Notes under the pieces: generated by a model
Database searches by the model: none
Told to the model about the DNA's origin: nothing
What the model saw: only the letters and a program-made list of their open reading frames with translations
In this document: one piece after another, positions 41,913-48,606 of the stretch
Numbering within the stretch: the first letter of the stretch is position 1
How the letters are laid out: every line of letters starts with the position of its first letter
Made by a program: the position numbers and the translations under genes
NCBI GenBank assembly: GCA_027309085.1
Contig: DAIDDL010000030.1
Location: 1-48,606, forward strand
Length of the DNA stretch: 48,606 nt
Source of the DNA: Sulfobacillus sp.
GTDB lineage: Bacteria > Bacillota > Sulfobacillia > Sulfobacillales > Sulfobacillaceae
Direction: 5' to 3'

Positions 41913-41938
41913 GCGCCCCTGCCGGGTGGCAGGGGCGC
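41913..41938 (+). terminator. Intercistronic hairpin between binding-protein and permease genes
   Basis: GCGCCCCTGCC and GGCAGGGGCGC form a perfect 11-bp stem with a 4-base loop, directly before the livH ribosome binding site. Without a T-run it more likely stabilises the upstream transcript or attenuates read-through, giving more binding protein than permease. Confidence 0.6.
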
Positions 41939-41954
41939 TTGACAGGAGGCCGCA

Positions 41955-42830
41955 ATGCTCGAATACAGCATCGTCGCAGGAATTTTATTTGGAGTATTTT
42001 TCGGGTTTATGGCACTCGGCCTCAATCTGATTTTTGGGGTCATGCAGGTGGTCAACCTGGCGCATGGAGATTTCGTTGTGCTGGGGGGATATTTGGCTGT
42101 AATCGCCTATTCAGCCGGCCACATTAATCCTGTGGTCAGTTTGGTGGGGGCGTTTGTCCTGTTCTTTGTGATCGCGTTTGCCCTTTATTTTCCGGTAATT
42201 CCCCGGCTCACTCGCTCCAAGGATCCTGAAATGCTGTCGTTGATTCTCTTTTTTGGCCTGTCCCAGATTATCGAGGCGCTGGACGTGATTGGATTTGGCA
42301 ACAATCCCCGGTCTCTGCCCCTAGCCATTATGGGAGCCGCGCCATGGCATTTTCTGGGCCAGAGCTATCAGATGGCGTGGGTCATCACGGCCATCGTCAG
42401 CCTGGTCATGATTGGTGCCACGTATCTCTTCCTGTATTACACCCGGATCGGCTACGCGGCCCGCGCGATAATGGGCAGCCGTGAAGAAGCCGCGGCCAGC
42501 GGGCTCCCCGTGGCCCAAACCTCGGCCATCATTTTCGGGGTGGGCATCGGGCTCGCTGCTATGGCGGGGGTGCTAAGCCCCTTCATGATTGGAAGCGTCG
42601 ACCCTTCCACTGGGCTGGGGCTGACCACGATTGCGTTTGCGATCGTGGTGATAGGGTCCCTGGGCAACCCTTTGGGATCGGTGTTGGGAGGACTCGTTTA
42701 CGGCGTCTCAGTAATGCTGATGCAGACGTACTTCTCGTCATGGTCCGACCTGGTTCCCTATCTGTTGCTGCTGATCATCGTCTTGGCCAAACCTTCGGGA
42801 CTGCTCGGAAAAGGGGTGCGCAATGCTTAG
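41955..42830 (+). CDS. livH: LivH-type ABC importer permease
   Basis: 291 residues with about eight membrane helices. LNLIFGVMQVVNLAHGDFVVLGGY is the highly conserved first-half signature, and the EAA-like loop is YTRIGYAARAIMGSREEAAASGLP. CAGGAGG lies 7 bases before the ATG. It overlaps livM by 8 bases. With livM it forms the membrane channel of the importer. Confidence 0.92.
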   Translation: MLEYSIVAGILFGVFFGFMALGLNLIFGVMQVVNLAHGDFVVLGGYLAVIAYSAGHINPVVSLVGAFVLFFVIAFALYFPVIPRLTRSKDPEMLSLILFFGLSQIIEALDVIGFGNNPRSLPLAIMGAAPWHFLGQSYQMAWVITAIVSLVMIGATYLFLYYTRIGYAARAIMGSREEAAASGLPVAQTSAIIFGVGIGLAAMAGVLSPFMIGSVDPSTGLGLTTIAFAIVVIGSLGNPLGSVLGGLVYGVSVMLMQTYFSSWSDLVPYLLLLIIVLAKPSGLLGKGVRNA

Positions 42831-43767
42831 TTCAGGGCGCACGCATTTGAGGTCACACCGGGGGGTCAATGCGCTGATTCCGCTATTGCTGCTCGCGGCC
42901 TTCTCCCTCGCCCCCCTTGTGTACGCCAACCACGCCGTCATTTTCCAGATGATGGCCTTCATGGTACTGGCCCAAGGAGTGAACCTGCTGTACGGCTTTA
43001 CCGGCTACCTGCCCTTTGGGTACGTAGGTTTCTTTGGCATCGGGGCCTACGGCATGGGCATCGGCATTGAACTCTTTCACTTGCCGGGACTGGCGGCTTT
43101 GCTCGTAGGCGCACTATTCGCCGTGGTGATCGCCTTGATACTATCGCCGCTGCTGCGTCTGTCCGGCGCGTATTTTGCGATCAGCAGCCTGGCCGCCTCG
43201 GAAGTGCTGTACAACATTGTGGCGAATCCAGCCCTGACCCACATCACCAACGGGCCGTATGGCGAGTCTCTGGTGCAGAGCTACCATCCCCTGACCAGTT
43301 ACGTGGCCATGGTTGTGCTCCTCGTTTTGACTACCGTCCTCGTCATCGTCATTAAAAATACGCCGTTTGGCCGGGCTCTTCTGGCCATACGCGAAGATCC
43401 CGTCAGTGCCGAAATGGCGGGCATTGCGGTGGTGCGCACCCGGACCACCGTATGGATCTTAAGCGCCCTCATCGGCGGACTGACCGGAGCCATTTTCGGG
43501 TGGCACCTGTCGGTGTTCTACCCCAGCACGGTATTCGATTTGAGCATCAGCATCCTTGCGATTGTCTTTACCCTGTTTGGAGGGGGCGGCACTGCCATTG
43601 GGCCCATCCTCGGCTCGGTCGTGCTCTATGGCCTGTACAACGCGATTGGCATTTCGGCCCCCCAGTACTTTGAACTCATTTATGGTCTGCTGATCGTGCT
43701 GCTAGTGCTGTTTCTGCCCGGGGGAGTCGTCTCACTTTTACAGCGGAGGGGAAGCTATGTCCCGTGA
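42823..43767 (+). CDS. livM: LivM-type ABC importer permease
   Basis: 314 residues, about eight to nine membrane helices. LLYGFTGYLPFGYVGFFGIGAY corresponds to the LivM signature, and NTPFGRALLAIREDPVSAEMAGI is the EAA loop that contacts the ATPases. Overlaps livH and livG. Partner of the LivH-type permease. Confidence 0.92.
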   Translation: MLSSGRTHLRSHRGVNALIPLLLLAAFSLAPLVYANHAVIFQMMAFMVLAQGVNLLYGFTGYLPFGYVGFFGIGAYGMGIGIELFHLPGLAALLVGALFAVVIALILSPLLRLSGAYFAISSLAASEVLYNIVANPALTHITNGPYGESLVQSYHPLTSYVAMVVLLVLTTVLVIVIKNTPFGRALLAIREDPVSAEMAGIAVVRTRTTVWILSALIGGLTGAIFGWHLSVFYPSTVFDLSISILAIVFTLFGGGGTAIGPILGSVVLYGLYNAIGISAPQYFELIYGLLIVLLVLFLPGGVVSLLQRRGSYVP

Positions 43768-44464
43768 ACCACTATTGTCTGTCGAGAAAATCGTGAAGAC
43801 GTTCGGCGGATTTCACGCACTGGACGGCGTCACTTTAAGTGTGGAGCCCGGAGAAATTCTGGGGCTCGTCGGTCCGAACGGGTCGGGCAAAACGACCCTC
43901 ATCAATGTCATCTCAGGCCTCTACCATCCGGACGGCGGCCGCGTCCTGTACCGCGGCCGCAGCATCGCCAGCTGGCCCATGCACCAGCGCGCGCGCCAGG
44001 GCATCAACCGGACCTTTCAAATTCCCAAACCATTCAAGTCCCTGACCGTGAGAGAAAATGTCGAGCTGGCTTATCACTTCGCACGCCAGGGCGCCATGAC
44101 CGTAGACAACGCCCTCGATTTTACGGGGCTCGCCCCCTCGGCAGACCGGCCCGCCCAGAGCCTCAACAGCAGCCAGCAAAAGTTGCTTGATCTGGCCCGT
44201 GCTCTCGCCATAGGCCCGGACTTGCTCCTCGTCGACGAGCTGGCGGCGGGACTGGGCCCTCAGGAACTCCATCACATTGCTGACAGTCTGCGCAGTTTAG
44301 CGGACCGGAGCATGGCGCTGATCGTGGTCGAACACCATTTGGGCTTTGTCAATCAGCTCACGGACCGGGTCATTGTCATGAATGCCGGCAAAGAAATCTT
44401 TGAAGGGTCTCTCACCCTTGCCGCCGAAGACGCCACAGTATCCGCGGTATATTTAGGGACATAA
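43757..44464 (+). CDS. livG: LivG-type ABC importer ATPase
   Basis: 235 residues. Walker A GPNGSGKT near 38-45, a Q-loop region (RTFQIPKPF), Walker B LLLVDEL and the H-loop VEHH are present. The signature is altered to LNSSQQ rather than LSGGQ, a notable departure since it contributes to the second ATP site. It overlaps the end of livM by 11 bases and is followed after 67 bases by livF. Confidence 0.88.
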   Translation: MSREPLLSVEKIVKTFGGFHALDGVTLSVEPGEILGLVGPNGSGKTTLINVISGLYHPDGGRVLYRGRSIASWPMHQRARQGINRTFQIPKPFKSLTVRENVELAYHFARQGAMTVDNALDFTGLAPSADRPAQSLNSSQQKLLDLARALAIGPDLLLVDELAAGLGPQELHHIADSLRSLADRSMALIVVEHHLGFVNQLTDRVIVMNAGKEIFEGSLTLAAEDATVSAVYLGT

Positions 44465-44531
44465 GGCGGAGAACCGGCACCACCGGGGGCAAACAGCCCC
44501 AGACATCTTCACACAGAAGGGACAGACGATT

Positions 44532-45236
44532 ATGGCGCTACTAGCCGTCTCATCATTAAGCGGGGGCTACGGCACCTTGCAGGTGCTGTCGGACATCAGT
44601 TTTCAAGTCGAGCAGGGGCAGCAGGTCGTGCTCCTAGGCGCCAACGGCGCGGGGAAAACCACGCTGCTGAAGACTCTGGTGGGCTTGCTGCCGACTTGGC
44701 AGGGCACGGTCGCGTTTGGCGGCGAAGATGTCACAGCAGCTCCCACCAGCCGGCGCGTGAAAGCAGGGATGGCCTTTCTGTCCGAAATGGGGGTGATCGG
44801 CACCCTGACCGTCGAGGAAAATCTAAAACTCGGCGCCTACTACCTTCCCGGGTCGGAGGCCCGGCGCCAATTAGACACAATCTACCAGCAGCTGCCCTTG
44901 CTGAAAGAGAAGAACCGGCTGGCCGCAGGCAGTTTAAGCGGGGGCCAGCGCAAAGTACTGGGGTTTGCCAAAGCGCTCATGGGCCGTCCTCGTCTGATTC
45001 TCATGGATGAACCGTCCTCGGGGCTAGCGCCGGTCATGGTCAACGATTTGCTCCACTTACTGGAAACATACCGGACCGCCGGACCTGCTTTCCTGATCGC
45101 GGAACAGAATATCAAATTTTTACAAGGGGCCGACCATGTGTACGTCCTGGACAACGGACGCATGCATTTCGACGGCACTCCAGAAGAACTGGATGCCGAT
45201 GCCCACATTAAGGCCGCGTATTTCGGCCTCACTTGA
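44532..45236 (+). CDS. livF: LivF-type ABC importer ATPase
   Basis: 234 residues. Walker A GANGAGKT, signature SLSGGQRKVLGFAKALM, Walker B LILMDEPSSGLAP and the H-loop-equivalent LIAEQN are all canonical for LivF. Because this subunit keeps a standard signature while the LivG partner does not, one of the two ATP sites is probably degenerate. Last gene of the operon; convergent with the membrane protein gene at 45342, with only a weak AAAGAC/GTCTTT hairpin between. Confidence 0.92.
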   Translation: MALLAVSSLSGGYGTLQVLSDISFQVEQGQQVVLLGANGAGKTTLLKTLVGLLPTWQGTVAFGGEDVTAAPTSRRVKAGMAFLSEMGVIGTLTVEENLKLGAYYLPGSEARRQLDTIYQQLPLLKEKNRLAAGSLSGGQRKVLGFAKALMGRPRLILMDEPSSGLAPVMVNDLLHLLETYRTAGPAFLIAEQNIKFLQGADHVYVLDNGRMHFDGTPEELDADAHIKAAYFGLT

Positions 45237-45341
45237 TCAACGCTCCTGACCGAACCTGCACGGGCGTGGAGAATACTTGGGGGACCTTCCCCGGAAAAGC
45301 ATCGCCCGTTGCACCACAAAAAAGACGCCGCTTCGCTGTCT

Positions 45342-46313
45342 TTATCGCGGATGCGGATTCAGCTTTCGCAGCAGCAGCGGCAGAAAACCCTGGTCAAGAG
45401 GAAGATTGCGGTAGAGCCAGACGGACCCCGACCAGGTCAGGACGTCCTGGGCGAGGGAAAGGTAATTGCCTTCCCAGTCATAGACGTCATAGTACCAATG
45501 CACGGTAAATCCCGTCGCAATGAGGGTGACGGATGCGTATTCAGGACCAGAATCACTGTGGCCCGGCACTAGATTCAGTTGCCAGACATACGAGGGGCTG
45601 GCATGAAGTTCCAAGGGGACGGCCTGCTCAAGCAGCCATTGCTGTAAATCCTCAAATAGTTTTTGCACAGGACCGTCGGGGTCCTGCGCCGCCCAACTCG
45701 CGACAGCGGCCGATACGTCGCCGTGCTCTGCCGCTTGGCAAAATTCGGGCTGCACGGGAGCCAGCCGAATTCTGGAACTGCGCCGGCGCTGTCTGCTAAA
45801 CCCGTAGGCGGCCAGGCTGGCCGCCCCGGCCAAAACAAAAGCGCTGGCGGCGTAGGGGCGGGTGAGGGGCCAGAAGAGAAAGGGAGCTGTCCAGAGCAGC
45901 CCTTGCCAGAGCCACAGATGCCGGCCGCCCCCACAGGGACCGCCCGAGAGGGCACGCGGGTCGGGAGGGGGGACGTGGGTCAGCCAGCTCACAAAAGCTT
46001 GCTGGGCCTTGTGAGGCACGGGATCAGGACCCCAGGCCACTTCCGTCCACTCGCCCTGATCCCACTTTAAAGTCCAGAGCGAGGGAGCAGATCCCGTTTG
46101 CGCCTCCCATACCGCCCAGGACGTGCCGGCGCGGATTTTCCACAATCCCGGCAGCACCCAGTGCCGCCGGCCAAAAGGCATGTCGTCACGCGTCCAAATG
46201 ACCACCCATGTCATGGTGGAGAAATTCCGGTAGCGTCTGACAACCACCCGCTCGCCCAACGGCGCTGCAGCTTCTTGGATTAGCATATTTAAGGACTGCC
46301 ATGAGGGCCTCAT
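45342..46313 (-). CDS. Hypothetical membrane protein
   Basis: 323 residues, not recognised. The first 110 residues are soluble and Trp-rich, two hydrophobic helices lie at about 130-165 (LWLWQGLLWTAPFLFWPL and ASAFVLAGAASLAAYGF), followed by a basic stop (RQRRRSS) and a soluble tail of about 140 residues. This gives a hairpin topology with both ends on the same side, probably in the cytosol. The ATG follows AAAGGG by 7 bases. It is convergent with livF. Long open frame and normal composition make it a real gene; the function is unknown. Confidence 0.65.
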   Translation of the reverse strand: MRPSWQSLNMLIQEAAAPLGERVVVRRYRNFSTMTWVVIWTRDDMPFGRRHWVLPGLWKIRAGTSWAVWEAQTGSAPSLWTLKWDQGEWTEVAWGPDPVPHKAQQAFVSWLTHVPPPDPRALSGGPCGGGRHLWLWQGLLWTAPFLFWPLTRPYAASAFVLAGAASLAAYGFSRQRRRSSRIRLAPVQPEFCQAAEHGDVSAAVASWAAQDPDGPVQKLFEDLQQWLLEQAVPLELHASPSYVWQLNLVPGHSDSGPEYASVTLIATGFTVHWYYDVYDWEGNYLSLAQDVLTWSGSVWLYRNLPLDQGFLPLLLRKLNPHPR

Positions 46314-46760
46314 ACCTTATCCCTTTCTTCCGGGAACCTGAGCCGCTATCCCGAAGCTTCTTGGCTAGGATTACATCCTATTATTCCCTAAACTCTGTGT
46401 CATGGCGCAGCGCGCCGGAGGGTGCTGAGCTTCGCCATCCGTATGGAGGCGGGTTTTGGCTGTGACAAACCGACAAGACTATAGCACAGCTGCTAGCGCT
46501 AGAGAATTAAGGCGCGATTAAGATTGGGTTAGGCACCGGTGATGACACTGGAATTGTTCTAGTCAGTGCCGATTTCCACAAAAGGCTATGGGTGTGGCTC
46601 TTCCGGAGGGACGAGTCTCACATCATATCACATAGATTTAACTCGTAATTCTACGAATCACTGTCCTAGCACCAGATACACCGTGACAAGCGGCTACCAG
46701 ACCACGAGAACGCCATTGAGCACCTTAGACGCCTCATAAACCCAGCAGTATGGCAAAGGC
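46314..46760. other. Gap, probably containing the left end of the ISKra4-type element
   Basis: About 450 bases, AT-richer than the flanks between 46480 and 46690. No gene is supported. The left terminal inverted repeat of the transposon should lie here but cannot be fixed without its right end, which is outside the window. Confidence 0.4.
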
Positions 46761-47697
46761 ATGGACTACATACGTCGCAACCCCGGAGAAACGCCGTTCT
46801 GGTATGGAGGACGATCGTTCACCGAGGCGGAGATTGACACGATTCGCCGCATCACCGATGACCCCTGGTGTACCACGCAAAGTGCCATTGCCCGCGCGGT
46901 CTGTACGGCCTTGAATTGGACCATGACCAATGGCCAACCGAAGTTCGCCACCTGTCTCAAAGCCTTGCAACAGATGGAAGTGCATGGCGTCATTTGGTTG
47001 CCCTTGCCGACCCATGAATCCCGTGGCACCCCTGATGTGACGTGGACAGCCGCCTCGGATCCGCAATCTCCAGTGGCAGTTAGTGGAACCGGGCAGTGCG
47101 TCGGCCCAGTTATGGGGCGAACTCGTTCGGCGGTATCATCCCTTGCATAGTGCTCACATGGCGGGGCCCCAACTCCGGTATCTCGCGGTCGTGAACGACC
47201 GCATTTTAGCCTGCTTGGGCTTTAGATCGGCCGCGCTCAAATTAGCGGCCCGGGACCAATGGATTGGGTGGACGCCCGAAGAACGGACGGCCCACTTGTC
47301 CCAGGTGGTGGGCAATCGGCGGTTTCTGGTGTTGCCGTGGATGCAGGTCCAAAGCCTCGCCTCGAGTTTCTTGGCGGGCGTCGCCCGCCGTTTGCCTGCG
47401 GATTGGGCCCGCCGCTATGGCGAACACCCGGTGCTCTTGGAAACGTTTGTGGAGTATGATCGCTATGCGGGCACCGCCTATGCCGCGGCGAACTGGCACC
47501 GCATTGGTCGTAGTACGGGACACGGGCGTCTGTCGGCCCCTAAGGCCTCTGCGAAGCCGCTGCGAGATATCTGGATGTATCCGCTCCAACCGAACTTCCG
47601 GGCCATTTTAACCAACGGGCGTCGCACCGAACCCGTCCCGCCGACGGCCTCGCGACCACCCCAACAGGCCGCGAGAAAAAAGAAAGGAGCGCCCTGA
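46761..47697 (+). pseudogene. DUF4338 (DruA-like) gene with a frameshift
   Basis: Two overlapping frames make one DUF4338 protein of about 310 residues. The first (from ATG 46761) runs through FTEAEIDTIRRIT and ATCLKALQQMEVHGVIWLPL; the second joins near 47058 with LQWQLVEPGSASAQLWGELV and goes on through LRYLAVVNDRILACLGF, NRRFLVLPWMQV, VLLETFVEYDRYAGTAYAAANW and LRDIWMYPLQPNFRAIL, the conserved core. DUF4338 defines DruA of the Druantia anti-phage system and is also found as a passenger next to transposases. A one-base shift separates the halves, either a true mutation, programmed frameshifting or a sequencing error. The stop is 2 bases from the transposase ATG. Confidence 0.75.
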
Positions 47698-47699
47698 CC

Positions 47700-48606
47700 A
47701 TGACGCCGTTCGAGACTTCCCTGGTAGGGGAGCATTCGACTTTTCACACCACGTTCGAGCGCTTTGGCACCTTGATGACTTTTGTGGCCAGCGCCGAAGC
47801 GCAAGCTCTCACACATGCCGCATTAGAAATAGAGGTCAGTCGCATGGGGCGCGACGTGCTTCGGCAGGCGATGAGTGACCATTTCGCCCTCCGAGCGAAG
47901 AACGAACAGCGTCTGTCCCACGTGGAGGATGCCCAAGGCATCCTCCATACCACGCGAGAGCCCAATCAAACGCGGCCCTTGGTCACGGTCTTTGGGCCCA
48001 TCGCGGTGACCCGGATCGCCTATCGCCATAAAGGGACGGCCAATCTGTATCCCGCAGACGGCGTGGCCAACCTCCCCCCGGAAAAATACTCGCATGGCTT
48101 ACGGGAAATCGCCGCCCGCGAGGCCAGCCAGGGCTCGTTTGACTCCGCCGTCGACGCCACCGCGCAGCAAACGGGCAAACGGCAGGTCGAACAACTCGCC
48201 CAAAAAGCCGCGGGGGACGTGGACCCCTTTTATACTCAGCACCCGCGGCCGCAAGCGGCCACCCAGCAAGCACTGGTGGTGTCCGTGGACGGCAAAGGGA
48301 TCGTGATGCGACGGGAAGGCCTGCGACCCAGCACGGTCAGAGTGGGGAAACCTGGGCACAAACTCCAGACCCGGTTATCGTCGGGTGAGAAACGCGGGCG
48401 CAAACGCATGGCGGAGGTAGGCTCCGTGTATGGGGTGACCCCAGTGGTCCGCACTCCCCCCGATATTCTGCAACCCCAACCGTCCGATCCTCAGGCCCCC
48501 AAGACGCCTGGGCCGAAGGCCCAGGATAAATGGTTGACCGCCAGCGTTGTCGACGATGCCCGCTCCGTCATTAAGACGGTCATGGACGAAGCCGACCGGC
48601 GCGATT
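47700..48606 (+). CDS. ISKra4-family transposase, N-terminal part
   Basis: 302 codons to the window edge, open throughout. The N-terminal helical region, the segment TVFGPIAVTRIAYRHKG, the stretch LPPEKYSHGLREIAAREASQ with QQTGKRQVEQLAQKAAGDVD, and VVSVDGKGIVMR, whose Asp is the first acidic residue of the DDE catalytic triad, follow the ISKra4 pattern. KRGRKRMAEVGSVYGVTP after it is also a family hallmark. The remaining two catalytic acids lie beyond the window. The start ATG is 2 bases after the DUF4338 stop, so the two are coupled. Confidence 0.82.
   Translation, partial: MTPFETSLVGEHSTFHTTFERFGTLMTFVASAEAQALTHAALEIEVSRMGRDVLRQAMSDHFALRAKNEQRLSHVEDAQGILHTTREPNQTRPLVTVFGPIAVTRIAYRHKGTANLYPADGVANLPPEKYSHGLREIAAREASQGSFDSAVDATAQQTGKRQVEQLAQKAAGDVDPFYTQHPRPQAATQQALVVSVDGKGIVMRREGLRPSTVRVGKPGHKLQTRLSSGEKRGRKRMAEVGSVYGVTPVVRTPPDILQPQPSDPQAPKTPGPKAQDKWLTASVVDDARSVIKTVMDEADRRD

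Larger units (their letters stand above)
46761..48606 (+). mobile_element. ISKra4-family transposon, left part (cut by window edge)
   Basis: A DUF4338 gene and an ISKra4-type transposase in tandem, same strand, separated by 2 bases, form one mobile unit. Terminal repeats were not identified; the left boundary may be anywhere in 46320-46760. Confidence 0.6.

Noticed and set aside
45321-45343. AAAGAC/GTCTTT hairpin between livF and the convergent gene
   Set aside because: Only six base pairs and overlapping a stop codon; too weak to call a terminator.

Overview
The window reads as chromosome of an acidophilic, moderately thermophilic, sulfur-oxidising Firmicute, most likely Sulfobacillus or a close relative. 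The main grounds are a sulfur oxygenase reductase with all its catalytic residues, Gram-positive style ribosome binding sites (AAGGAGG) with frequent GTG/TTG starts, an OmpR-type regulator, and flagellar filament proteins almost free of basic residues, as expected for a structure exposed to strong acid. No species assignment could be tested here.

Layout. 1-840 looks like the 5' RNA part of a group II intron running off the left edge. 1.0-9.1 kb is a motility and glycosylation block: divergent promoters drive flagellin to the right and, to the left, a 20-codon leader ORF, fliD, a fliS-like chaperone gene and two glycosyltransferase genes plus a methyltransferase, probably a filament-modification operon. 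9.1-14.6 kb holds an RmlD-like reductase, a NifX-like protein, an MBL-fold hydrolase, an Rpn-type nuclease and a TPR regulator. 14.6-23.2 kb is a leftward surface-glycan operon: four glycosyltransferases with 4-bp overlaps, an ABC export pair (Wzt/Wzm type) and a DUF2079-like membrane protein. 23.5-24.5 kb is the sulfur oxygenase reductase. 24.5-31.4 kb holds a LysE exporter, an aminotransferase, an M61 peptidase, another glycosyltransferase and UDP-glucose dehydrogenase.

31.4-38.6 kb is a zone of insertion and decay. An IscB/omega-RNA element with an internally deleted iscB separates the apparent Shine-Dalgarno of a universal stress protein gene from its start codon. A remnant resembling a TnpB C-terminus lies 1.5 kb further on. 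Around them are broken genes for a K+ channel/TrkA-type protein, a peptide-binding protein, a histidine kinase and a SHOCT protein, plus a sequence resembling an IS21-type end. Intact genes in the zone are the stress protein, a 2-hydroxyacid dehydrogenase, a Trp-rich orphan and a response regulator.

38.9-45.2 kb is metabolic: gapN-like dehydrogenase, then a complete liv-type ABC importer (binding lipoprotein, two permeases, two ATPases) with a hairpin after the binding-protein gene. After an unknown membrane protein, 46.8 kb to the right edge is an ISKra4-family transposon: a frameshifted DUF4338 gene followed by the transposase, cut by the window. I saw no tRNA, rRNA or CRISPR array.
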